NCBI GenBank assembly: GCA_009785175.1
Contig: WQWV01000004.1
Span: 1-55,560 of the forward strand
Length of the DNA: 55,560 bases
Source of the DNA: Alphaproteobacteria bacterium
Lineage (GTDB): Bacteria; Pseudomonadota; Alphaproteobacteria; Rs-D84; CACZYB01
Direction of reading: 5' to 3'
This document shows, in pieces, positions 47,857 through 55,560 of the stretch. The translations under genes were made by a program, and so were the position numbers. The first letter of the stretch is position 1, and the number at the start of each line of letters is the position of its first letter. The notes under the pieces are model-generated. The model was not told the origin of the DNA. It did no database searches and saw nothing but the letters and a program-made list of their open reading frames with translations.

Positions 47857-48324
47857 ATGACCTTCAAAACTCCATTGGGCAAACTCTACGCCACCATCGA
47901 GGACGGCAAGATAACGACACTTTCGTTTTGGCGCGAGGCAAAATCCGACAACGAAAAATCCCAAACCCTAAGCGAACTAAAACTCTGGCTCTCCGATTAC
48001 TTCGCAGGTAAAAATCCAAAGCCCTTCAAAAAAATCGCCCCCGCCGGCACGCCGTTCCAACAACAGGTCTGGCGCCTCGCAACGCAAATCCCATACGGAA
48101 GCACCGCCACCTACGGCGACATCGCCAAATTCATAAGCGACAACATGTCCTCGCAAGCCGTGGGCCAGGCGTTAAAAAGAAATCCCATCGCGCTCTTGAT
48201 CCCCTGCCACCGGGTGATCGCCGCAACCGCGCTTGGCGGCTATTACGGCAAGGACTCTGCGGACATCAAGCAATTCCTGTTGAAATTAGAGAAAGAGCGG
48301 CCTAGCTCGTCCGGGCAAGCATGA
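47857..48324 (+). CDS. methylated-DNA--[protein]-cysteine S-methyltransferase
   Basis: TPFQQQVWRLATQIPYGSTATYGDIA, LIPCHRVIAATALGGYYG; C-terminal codons lie in repeat D-3. Confidence 0.93.
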   Translation: MTFKTPLGKLYATIEDGKITTLSFWREAKSDNEKSQTLSELKLWLSDYFAGKNPKPFKKIAPAGTPFQQQVWRLATQIPYGSTATYGDIAKFISDNMSSQAVGQALKRNPIALLIPCHRVIAATALGGYYGKDSADIKQFLLKLEKERPSSSGQA

Positions 48325-48395
48325 GCCTGCGAATGCCAACGCCCGGGTGGGGCGAGCGTTGGCCGCCTAGCGGCGCGCGAACACTATATACGCTG
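48305..48395. repeat. Family D repeat, copy D-3, overlapping the upstream CDS stop
   Basis: CGTCCGGGCAAGCATGAGCCTGCGAATGCCAACGCCCG...GCGTTGGCCGCCTAGCGGCGCGCGAACACTATATACG. Confidence 0.65.
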
Positions 48396-48447
48396 TTGAC
48401 TAACTTTCCAAAGGATAATAAAGTATAAGGAACCCAAAGGACATATT

Positions 48448-49797
48448 ATGAAATTCAAGCAAATAGTAAAACTCGCCGTCTTCATGTTCTCGATGTTCGT
48501 CATCGGCACCGAGCTGCCCCGATACCTCAAAAACCGCGAAGCGTTCGCGAAGGAAAAAGCACGGCTCCAAAACGAAAACGATAAATACTACCAGCTGCGC
48601 CTTTTCGGCGAAGCGTTCGAGCTTATGATGTCGCGCTATGTTGACGAGGTCTCGCCCAAGAAACTAATCGAGGGCGCGATCGACGGCATGCTCTCGAAAC
48701 AAGATCCGCACTCGACCTACCTTAATGCCGAGGATTTCACATCTATGACCGAGTCGACGCAGGGCGAATTCGGCGGCCTTGGCATCGAGGTCACGATGGA
48801 TAAGGGGGTGGTGCGCGTAATCTCGCCTATGGACGACACCCCGGCATTCCGCGCGGGGATACAGGCGGGCGACTTGATAACCCACATTGATGACACGCAG
48901 GTATACGGCCTCTCGCTTTCCGAAGCGATCAAGAAAATGAAGGGCCGCCCCGGCACCAAGGTCAAATTGAAAATCTTCCGCGAGGGCAAGGAGCCCTTCG
49001 ACCTCACACTAACACGCGCGATAATCAAGGTGGACGCAGTCCGGCACCGCATACGTGGCGGCAACGTGGGATATATAAGGCTCTCGACCTTCAACGAAAA
49101 CACGCACCGTGAAATGCTCGCCGCGATTCGCGATATAAAGAAAAGGGTCAAGGAACCTGCCGGATTTGTCGTCGACCTTCGCAACAACACCGGCGGCTTG
49201 TTGGAGCAGGCCGTGCGCGTGTCCGATTCCTTCATCACGTCCGGTCAGATCGTGTCGATCAAAAGCCGCACGGAATCCGCCAACCGCATGTTCTTTGCTA
49301 ACGGCGATGATATACTGAACGGCTTGCCTATCGTAGTGCTTATCAACGGCGGTTCGGCAAGCGCCTCGGAAATCGTGGCCGGCGCGCTCCAGGATTCGAA
49401 ACGCGCGGTCATCATGGGCACGAAGTCGTATGGCAAAGGCTCGGTGCAAACGCTGATTCCCATCGACGACGGCGCGCTTAAGATCACGACGGCAAGATAC
49501 TACACCCCCTCCGGCCGGTCGATCCAAGCCGACGGCATCGTTCCCGACATCGAAGTCGGCATACAGAAAATAGAAGAGGTCAAGGAGGACCGCACGTTCT
49601 CCGAGGAAACGCTCGCCAACGCCATGCGCGGCGACGGCAAACAAAAAACCAAATCCAGGGAACAGATGATAGAGGAACGCGACGAGGCGGACTATCAGCT
49701 CAAACGCGCGGTCGATATGGTCAAGGGCCTCTATGTCTTCTATCGCACCTCCCCCGCCAAGGAAAAACCCGCGACACCCGCAAAGGCTAAAAAATAA
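48448..49797 (+). CDS. S41 family C-terminal processing peptidase
   Basis: GLGIEVTMDKGVVRVISPMDDTPAFRAGIQAGDLI, GGSASASEIVAGALQDSKRAVIMGTKSYGKGSVQT. Confidence 0.93.
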   Translation: MKFKQIVKLAVFMFSMFVIGTELPRYLKNREAFAKEKARLQNENDKYYQLRLFGEAFELMMSRYVDEVSPKKLIEGAIDGMLSKQDPHSTYLNAEDFTSMTESTQGEFGGLGIEVTMDKGVVRVISPMDDTPAFRAGIQAGDLITHIDDTQVYGLSLSEAIKKMKGRPGTKVKLKIFREGKEPFDLTLTRAIIKVDAVRHRIRGGNVGYIRLSTFNENTHREMLAAIRDIKKRVKEPAGFVVDLRNNTGGLLEQAVRVSDSFITSGQIVSIKSRTESANRMFFANGDDILNGLPIVVLINGGSASASEIVAGALQDSKRAVIMGTKSYGKGSVQTLIPIDDGALKITTARYYTPSGRSIQADGIVPDIEVGIQKIEEVKEDRTFSEETLANAMRGDGKQKTKSREQMIEERDEADYQLKRAVDMVKGLYVFYRTSPAKEKPATPAKAKK

Positions 49798-50456
49798 TGG
49801 CGCTTAATCCAAGGGTCAAGGTGCGCGTTAAAACTGCCAAGGGGCGAACCAAATCCTCCGCCGCGTGGCTAAGGCGCCAACTTAACGATCCGTTCGTGAA
49901 AGAGGCGAAAAAGTTGGGCTACCGCTCGCGCGCGGCATTCAAGATCATCGAAATCGACAAGGCCTTCCGTATATTCAAGAAGGGCGCGAAAATCGCCGAC
50001 ATCGGGGCGGCCCCCGGCGGCTGGAGCGAGATAGCGGTAGCCAAGGTCGGAGCCGGCAACGTCGCCGCCATCGATATACTTGACATGAAGCCGATCCCCG
50101 GCGTAGCCTTCGCGCAACACGACTTCAACGACCCCGAAGCCGCCGAGTTCATCAAATCACAACTAAACAGCGCAGCAGATGCGGTGATATGCGACATCGC
50201 ACCGAATACGACGGGCGTATCCTCGCTTGACCACTTGCAAATCATGGCGCTTGTGGAACAGGCCTATGCGTTCGCGCTAGAAGTTCTAAACATCGGCGGC
50301 ACGTTCGTGTGCAAGGTTCGTCAGGGCGGCACGGAAACGAAATTGCTCGCCGAAATGAAAAAACGATTCTCGCGCGTTTCGCATTTCAAACCGGATTCAA
50401 GCCGCAAGGAATCCTCGGAAACCTATGTCGTGGCGCAGGGATTCAAGAAAACATAA
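49797..50456 (+). CDS. rlmE: RlmE/FtsJ 23S rRNA 2'-O-methyltransferase
   Basis: YRSRAAFKIIEIDKAFRIFKKGAKIADIGAAPGGWSEIA...GTFVCKVRQGG. Confidence 0.92.
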   Translation: MALNPRVKVRVKTAKGRTKSSAAWLRRQLNDPFVKEAKKLGYRSRAAFKIIEIDKAFRIFKKGAKIADIGAAPGGWSEIAVAKVGAGNVAAIDILDMKPIPGVAFAQHDFNDPEAAEFIKSQLNSAADAVICDIAPNTTGVSSLDHLQIMALVEQAYAFALEVLNIGGTFVCKVRQGGTETKLLAEMKKRFSRVSHFKPDSSRKESSETYVVAQGFKKT

Positions 50457-50589
50457 TAACCCAAATCTCTTCTTGCGGGCAGTTAAGCTAGGCGGCGCGA
50501 GTGGCTGGCGCAGCTCGCGGAAGCAATACTTACTTACGAAGTTTCAAGAAGTAATTGCAAAACGTCCTAAACCTGCTATAATAATTCCT

Positions 50590-50913
50590 ATGAAAAGAAC
50601 CATAGGACTTTTGGTCATCGCGGCCATAATCGCATTCGCAAGCACCATCGATTGGGATAAGCCCGAGGGCAAGACCTTCGAATGCACAAGCAAGAACAAC
50701 GTCATCGTATACGTCGACGCAAGCATCAAGGAAAACGCGGTCGCAGTCATAATCGACGGCCGCTATTCTGCGACATTGAAACGCACCGACGCGATGGAGG
50801 GCATACGCTATGCCGACAATGGCCTCGAGCTTTGGTTTAATAACGCCGGCCGCACGACTCTTACCACCACCGGCGTTTCGACCACCGAATACGTCTGCTC
50901 GGAAAAGCAATAA
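50590..50913 (+). CDS. MliC-like secreted protein (C-type lysozyme inhibitor family candidate)
   Basis: signal/TM N-terminus; TFECTSKN...VAVIIDGRYSATLKRTDAMEGIRYADNGLELWFNNAGRTTLT....YVC. Confidence 0.55.
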   Translation: MKRTIGLLVIAAIIAFASTIDWDKPEGKTFECTSKNNVIVYVDASIKENAVAVIIDGRYSATLKRTDAMEGIRYADNGLELWFNNAGRTTLTTTGVSTTEYVCSEKQ

Positions 50914-50956
50914 CCCTTACTGTCTTAAATGACTTGTGGCTTGCCCCGTAAAACCT

Positions 50957-51080
50957 AAAACTTCTCAATTTAAGATGCTGGCTAGGCATCAAGGAAAACT
51001 TTGAGGGAATGTATACGGACATACATGACCGATAAGTTTATCCGCAGATAACGACGCCGGCGCTTAAAGTGGGAAGTTTT
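50957..51080. repeat. Family A structured repeat, copy A-g (flank II, core 1)
   Basis: arms AAAACTTC/GAAGTTTT; AAACTT/AAGTTT; ATGTATacggacATACAT. Confidence 0.8.
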
Positions 51081-51083
51081 AGC

Positions 51084-51113
51084 TTGACTAATAGTCATGG
51101 GGGGGGGTATTTT
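51084..51113 (+). promoter_or_regulatory. G9-spacer promoter: TTGACT-aatagtcat-G9(51099-51107)-TATTTT
   Basis: direct read. Confidence 0.65.
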
Positions 51114-51120
51114 GTCAATC

Positions 51121-51801
51121 ATGAAAAGCGCCCATTCCATCAAAGCCGTCGGACTCGACATTGACGACGTCGTCCTTGATTACAAGGGAATACTACCGAA
51201 AATCCTATCGGTATACCTTGGCCGCCATGTTGCAAATATCGAGGAACTGAATTCCCTCTATCCGCCAAAGAACGGCTATTACCACATTCCATCCGAAGTT
51301 TTGAGCATAAGCGCCGTATCCGAAGAGTTCGAAAACCTTCCGTTCCTTCCGTATTCGAAACAAGTCCTTGACCGCCTCTGGAGCATAGGCCTGCCGCTTT
51401 TCGCGGTCTCCTCGTGCTGCTATCACCCGACCGCGTATGCGACAAGGTGCGAACAGTTCAAGCGCAATTTCAAAAGCGTCATAGTCCCCGACGGTATTAA
51501 CATAGAAGATATCGAGCCCGAAGACCGCAAAGTTATAAAGTATTTTCAAAAAGAGGTAATCATGGGCGGCAAGAAATCGCCCTATATCCTCGAATTCCTA
51601 GAAGCAAACAAGCTAAGACCCGAGGAAGTCGTTTTCGTCGACGACGCATTGAACAATATCGAGGAATTGTCGATGGCCGTCAAAGGCCTGAACCTCTTCT
51701 GGCTCCAGGACGCGCGGTTCGGCCCGTATACCGCGAAACTCCCCGGCGTTCATATCGCCCGCGACCTCCGCTGCTTGGAAAAATTTATCAAATCGAGATA
51801 A
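51121..51801 (+). CDS. HAD-superfamily hydrolase-like protein
   Basis: AVGLDIDDVVLDY, SSCCYHPT, KKSPYILEFLEANKLRPEEVVFVDDALNNIEE; ATG 51121 preferred over 51097. Confidence 0.65.
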   Translation: MKSAHSIKAVGLDIDDVVLDYKGILPKILSVYLGRHVANIEELNSLYPPKNGYYHIPSEVLSISAVSEEFENLPFLPYSKQVLDRLWSIGLPLFAVSSCCYHPTAYATRCEQFKRNFKSVIVPDGINIEDIEPEDRKVIKYFQKEVIMGGKKSPYILEFLEANKLRPEEVVFVDDALNNIEELSMAVKGLNLFWLQDARFGPYTAKLPGVHIARDLRCLEKFIKSR

Positions 51802-51810
51802 TCCTCCCCC

Positions 51811-51846
51811 TCCCGTCATACTGCGGCCACGACCGCAGTATCCAAT
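51811..51846. repeat. Family F-like palindrome (GTCATACTGCGGCCACGACCGCAGTATCCA)
   Basis: ACTGCGG/CCGCAGT. Confidence 0.6.
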
Positions 51847-51864
51847 AAAGCATACATAAACTCT

Positions 51865-51975
51865 CAGCGAGTTCACTCGCTGCGCGCTGGACGCAAAGCG
51901 CCCCCTTTATATAACACAGGTTTAATATTACCCCAAAACGCCAGGTGGCTGGCCTTTGTGAGGCGGGCGATGCTG
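51865..51975. repeat. Family C repeat, copy C-7
   Basis: GCGCCCCCTTTATATAACAC...ACCCCAAAACGCCAGGTGGCTGGCCTTTGTGAGGCGGGCGATGC. Confidence 0.7.
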
Positions 51976-52076
51976 ATCGTTATGATTTCAGGGGTTCCTT
52001 TTGCCTCGACAAATGTCTTGACAAGCTCATGACAAATTTCGTATCCTGTCATAAAATCAATAAAACAGGAGCCGCC

Positions 52077-53306
52077 ATGGTAGAAAAAAAAGACCCCACC
52101 CTTTCCAAAAAGGAAAAATCGGAAAAGCTTGACGAGCTCAACGCCAAGTTCTCGAACATGAACGCCGACAACAGCGGCGACGAACCTAGCGAAATGCCAG
52201 AACAGCCGCGCGACCGCCTTGGCCGCTTCTGCAAAAGCAAGAAAGGCATCGCGATTGTAATCGGCGCGATTGTTATTATTCTTGGCCTCCTCCTTCTCCT
52301 CTTCACGATGGGCAAGAAAGACGCAGAAGGCACCGAGGTCGAAACCGCCACCGTCAAAACTATCGAAGAGCGCATCGCTCCCTCGTTCGACATCGTTCGC
52401 ATGGAAAAGGGCGAGCTGGTCATCTCTGGCCGCGCAGCCAAGGGCGACGTGGTTCATATCCTTGATAACGGTAGCCTTCTTGGCAAGGAAACAGCCGACG
52501 AAAACGGCCAGTGGGTTCACCTTCCGAAACGCGCGCTCGCGCCCGGCAACCACAAACTCACGCTTTATGTAATCGTCGACGACAAGCGTATCCACTCGAA
52601 ACAGTCCGCGCTTCTCCGCGTGTCCGCGAACTCCAAGGAAGAGGTCGGCGTGCTTATGGGCAACAACCAATCCTCGCGCATAATCAAGGCACCCAAGGGC
52701 GAAGACATCGGCGCGCTTAGGATCGAAAAGCTCGACTATAACGAGTCCGGCCGATTCGCGCTTACCGGTAATGCCAAAGCCGGCACGACAGTCAAGGTTT
52801 ACGCAAACGAAGCGATCGTAGGTTCTGCACGCGCAGGCTCCGACAACCGCTGGACGCTTAACAGCGACTTCAGGCTTGAAAACGGCAAACGTTATACGCT
52901 CCGCGCCGACATGGTCGAGAACGACAAGGTCGCACGCCGCATATCCTATAACTTCACGCCAGAGTTCGTATCCGGCAAGGGCGAAGCGGTGATCATCAAA
53001 CGCGGCGACAACCTCTGGAACATCTCGCTTAAGGAATATGGCCGCGGCGCCGACTATGTCGCGATCTTCGAGGCCAATAGGAACGCGATCAAGGACCCGA
53101 ACCTTATCTTCCCGAAGCAGGTCTTCACCTTGCCCGCTAAGGACGGTGTAGTGGCCGCGCGTGGCAAAAAGGCCGCAGCAGCGAAACCTGCACCCAAGCG
53201 TCCCGAATCCAGCGTCGAGCGAAAAAAGAAGGCCGAGCAGCCTGCCGCCGTTCCCGCCAAAGAGGCCGGCAAGCCCCGCCCCATCGCTCCCGTCGAGATA
53301 AAGTAA
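52077..53306 (+). CDS. LysM domain protein with N-terminal TM anchor and Ig-like repeats
   Basis: VIIKRGDNLWNISLKEYGRGADYVAIFEANRNAIKDPNLIFPKQVFTLP; SD aggag before ATG 52077. Confidence 0.88.
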   Translation: MVEKKDPTLSKKEKSEKLDELNAKFSNMNADNSGDEPSEMPEQPRDRLGRFCKSKKGIAIVIGAIVIILGLLLLLFTMGKKDAEGTEVETATVKTIEERIAPSFDIVRMEKGELVISGRAAKGDVVHILDNGSLLGKETADENGQWVHLPKRALAPGNHKLTLYVIVDDKRIHSKQSALLRVSANSKEEVGVLMGNNQSSRIIKAPKGEDIGALRIEKLDYNESGRFALTGNAKAGTTVKVYANEAIVGSARAGSDNRWTLNSDFRLENGKRYTLRADMVENDKVARRISYNFTPEFVSGKGEAVIIKRGDNLWNISLKEYGRGADYVAIFEANRNAIKDPNLIFPKQVFTLPAKDGVVAARGKKAAAAKPAPKRPESSVERKKKAEQPAAVPAKEAGKPRPIAPVEIK

Positions 53307-53326
53307 GGCTCAATCAGTCAATTACA

Positions 53327-53355
53327 AAAACCCCGCTCCGGCGGGGTTGTTTTTT
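53327..53355 (+). terminator. Rho-independent terminator
   Basis: AACCCCGCTCCGGCGGGGTTGTTTTTT. Confidence 0.85.
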
Positions 53356-53380
53356 CATACCGAAAGTTAAAAAATTTCGC

Positions 53381-53410
53381 TTGACAAAATATTGCGGGGG
53401 GGGGTAAGTT
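53381..53410 (+). promoter_or_regulatory. G9-spacer promoter: TTGACA-aaatattgc-G9(53396-53404)-TAAGTT
   Basis: direct read. Confidence 0.7.
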
Positions 53411-53441
53411 AGTCCATAAGTCAACCTGAAAGGACTGAACA

Positions 53442-53933
53442 ATGAGTAAAAATATCATGGAATACGAAATTCCCAATTCGGCTGTTGCCATAGTCGGAAT
53501 CCTTGCGTTCTGCGCGCTTATCGTCGGTTCGTGCGCCGGCTGCCCCCACTATAACGTATGGCAGAAGGGCCTAAAGGGAGAAGCCGCCCTTGCCCGCGCG
53601 GAATGGAACCGTCAGATTCGTGTCGAAGAAGCCGGTGCCAAAATGGAAAGCGCCAAGTATCTTGCCGAAGCCGACACCATACGCGCCACGCACATAGCCC
53701 GTTCCAACGAAATCCTCGGCCAAAGCCTTAAGGATAATCAGGAATACCTCGCGTGGCTAAGGATTTCCAACCTCGACAAGGAAGGCACCCATAAAAACCA
53801 GATTCTCTACGTGGCGACCGAAGGCATGATGCCCATAGTCGACTCTCGTCGCGCAAGGCTCTTGCCCGAGGATAGCGCGAACACAACCCGCGCCTTCGTA
53901 GAAAAAAAACAACGCGTTAACGGCGGCAGATAA
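53442..53933 (+). CDS. membrane-anchored prohibitin/stomatin-tail-like protein, 163 aa
   Basis: N-terminal TM, YNVWQKGLKGEAALARAEWNRQIRVEEAGAKMESAKYLAEADTIRA; SD aaagga. Confidence 0.65.
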   Translation: MSKNIMEYEIPNSAVAIVGILAFCALIVGSCAGCPHYNVWQKGLKGEAALARAEWNRQIRVEEAGAKMESAKYLAEADTIRATHIARSNEILGQSLKDNQEYLAWLRISNLDKEGTHKNQILYVATEGMMPIVDSRRARLLPEDSANTTRAFVEKKQRVNGGR

Positions 53934-53944
53934 AGGAGCATATC

Positions 53945-54400
53945 ATGAAACTAGGAAATTTACTTGGAACCTCCGGCCTTATCATTTTCTCCTGCCTTCT
54001 TATTGGCGCGGGAATGTGGGGTTGTCCTAAATACGGCGTCTATGAGCAGGGACTAAAGGGCAAGGCGGAGCTTGAATTGGCGAAAAACACCCGCAAAATA
54101 AAAGTCCAGGAAGCCAAGGCTATGAAGGAAAGCGCGGAATCGCTTGGCGCTGCCGACACCGTCCAGGCGCACGGCTGGGCCAAATCGAACAGGATTATCG
54201 GTGAAAATCTTAAGGAAAACCCCGAATACCTGCAGTGGCTTTACTATGAAAACCTCTCCGAAATAACCGCAAAGGGAACCCGAGTTATCTATGTTCCGGT
54301 CGAAACAGGCATCCCGAGCACCGAAGCCGGAAGGATTGCCAATGCGGAATACGCGGGCAGAATAACTGCGGCCATCCAAAAGAGCTCCGGCTCAAGGTAG
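53945..54400 (+). CDS. tandem paralog of previous, 151 aa
   Basis: YGVYEQGLKGKAELELAKNTRKIKVQEAKAMKESAESLGAADTVQA...VIYVPVETGIPS. Confidence 0.65.
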   Translation: MKLGNLLGTSGLIIFSCLLIGAGMWGCPKYGVYEQGLKGKAELELAKNTRKIKVQEAKAMKESAESLGAADTVQAHGWAKSNRIIGENLKENPEYLQWLYYENLSEITAKGTRVIYVPVETGIPSTEAGRIANAEYAGRITAAIQKSSGSR

Positions 54401-54405
54401 AACGA

Positions 54406-54433
54406 ACTCCCCGCTCCGGCGGGGTTGTTTTTT
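54406..54433 (+). terminator. Rho-independent terminator
   Basis: ACTCCCCGCTCCGGCGGGGTTGTTTTTT. Confidence 0.8.
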
Positions 54434-54461
54434 CTCTCGCTTTTTCCAGCCCTCTCTTCTT

Positions 54462-54541
54462 TCCGTCATTCCGGGCTTGACCCGGAATCCAGTTTGTAAT
54501 AAGCTATATGGCAACTGGATTCTGACTTTCGTCAGAATGAC
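54462..54541. repeat. Family F repeats (GTCATTCCGGGCTTGACCCGGAATCCAG; CTGGATTCTGACTTTCGTCAGAATGAC)
   Basis: two palindromic units. Confidence 0.75.
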
Positions 54542-54564
54542 AAGATATAAAAAGGAGATAGAAA

Positions 54565-55560
54565 ATGCCCACATTAAAAACCCTCAACGACATCGGAGAC
54601 ATCAAGGGCAAACGCGTCATCGTGCGCGCAACGCTCAACGTTCCGGCCAAGGACGGCGTGGTGCTTGACAACACCCGCATAGTCCGCTTCGCCCCCACCG
54701 CGAAACTCCTTGCCGACAAGGGGGCCAAGGTAATAATCCTTACCCACTTCGGCCGGCCGGAGGGCGTGGACCCGGAATTCTCGGTCGGCTTCATGGTGCC
54801 GGAACTAAGTAAAGCCATCGGCAAGGTCGTAGGTTTCGCCGCCGACTGCGTGGGCGAAGTCGCCAAAGAGACCGTAGCAAAAATGGACGATGGCAATGTC
54901 CTCCTACTCGAAAATACCAGGTTCCACAAAGAAGAAACCGCCAACGATCCCGCATTTGCCAAAGAGCTGGCCTCCCTAGGCGACATCTTCGTCAACGACG
55001 CGTTCGCGGACGCCCACCGCGCGCACGCCTCGACCGAAGGCATCACGAAATTCCTTCCGTCCTATGCCGGCTTGCTTATGGAAGAAGAAGTCAACGCACT
55101 TGCCAAAGCACTCGACAATCCGGCACGCCCAAGCACCGCAATCGTAGCCGGCGCGAAAATCTCGACCAAGATTTCGGTGCTTGAAAACATCGCGCAGAAA
55201 GTCGACAACATGCTTATCGGCGGCGCGATGGCGAATACCTTCCTTATGGCCGAGGGCTTCCCCGTCGGCAAGTCGCTTGTCGAGGCCGACATGCTTGACA
55301 TCGCACGCAAGGTGAAGGCTACATCCAAAGCTAAAATCGTCCTCCCTGTCGATGTGGTAGTGGCCAAAGAAATCAAAGACGGCGCAGCCGCCCGCACTGT
55401 CGCGCCCGACGCCGTAGCCGCCGACGACATAATCCTCGACATCGGCGCGAAATCCATCGAGCTTTTCAACTCGGTAATCGACGAATCGAAAACGGTCCTT
55501 TTCAACGGCACGGTCGGGCTTTCCGAAATGAAGCCGTTCGATATCGGAAGCGCCTCGATC
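54565..55560 (+). CDS. pgk: phosphoglycerate kinase, divergent; truncated by window end
   Basis: LTHFGRPEG, LLENTRFHKEE, VNDAFADAHRAHAST, AGAKISTKISVLENI; no stop before the window end. Confidence 0.88.
   Translation, partial: MPTLKTLNDIGDIKGKRVIVRATLNVPAKDGVVLDNTRIVRFAPTAKLLADKGAKVIILTHFGRPEGVDPEFSVGFMVPELSKAIGKVVGFAADCVGEVAKETVAKMDDGNVLLLENTRFHKEETANDPAFAKELASLGDIFVNDAFADAHRAHASTEGITKFLPSYAGLLMEEEVNALAKALDNPARPSTAIVAGAKISTKISVLENIAQKVDNMLIGGAMANTFLMAEGFPVGKSLVEADMLDIARKVKATSKAKIVLPVDVVVAKEIKDGAAARTVAPDAVAADDIILDIGAKSIELFNSVIDESKTVLFNGTVGLSEMKPFDIGSASI

Noticed and set aside
53327-54433. Duplicate CCCCGCTCCGGCGGGGTTGTTTTTT sequences as a mobile repeat
   Set aside because: Both are ordinary terminators after the LysM gene and the paralog pair.

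Overview
Chromosomal segment of a Gram-negative, probably alphaproteobacterial (possibly host-associated, streamlined) genome. This lineage call is inference from gene content only. Most of the window is dense housekeeping: ymdB-like, recF, topA, two tandem ABC exporters, yebC, U32 peptidase, M23 peptidase plus bactofilin, rsh, recN, pepA, rpsD, radC, ihfA, fabH-plsX-rpmF, OmpA-like, HU, queH, dnaN, lrgAB, mltA, tuf, ogt, ctpA, rlmE and pgk (cut by the window end). There are three tRNAs (2 Gly, 1 Tyr). The unusual content is mainly intergenic. (1) Five promoter-like sites carry TTGACA/T, then an exactly 9-nt G (or C) tract, then a -10-like hexamer. The tract sits in the -35/-10 spacer, which suggests phase-variable promoters or a dedicated promoter class. 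(2) Several families of interspersed hairpin repeats have stems that differ completely in sequence between copies yet stay complementary, while loops are conserved. Family A is about 125 bp, nested, with modular core/flank swapping. Family B/E has 11-13 bp perfect arms that differ in every copy. Families C and D follow B/E or overlap gene ends. (3) Two copies of family C form a 63-bp perfect inverted repeat around tuf. Further protein-level observations: a three-copy unknown domain in the first two genes, a frameshifted outer-membrane beta-barrel paralog, small ORFs missing from the supplied track, and divergent catalytic motifs in the RpiB and PGK homologs. No CRISPR array, transposase, integrase or rRNA was seen.
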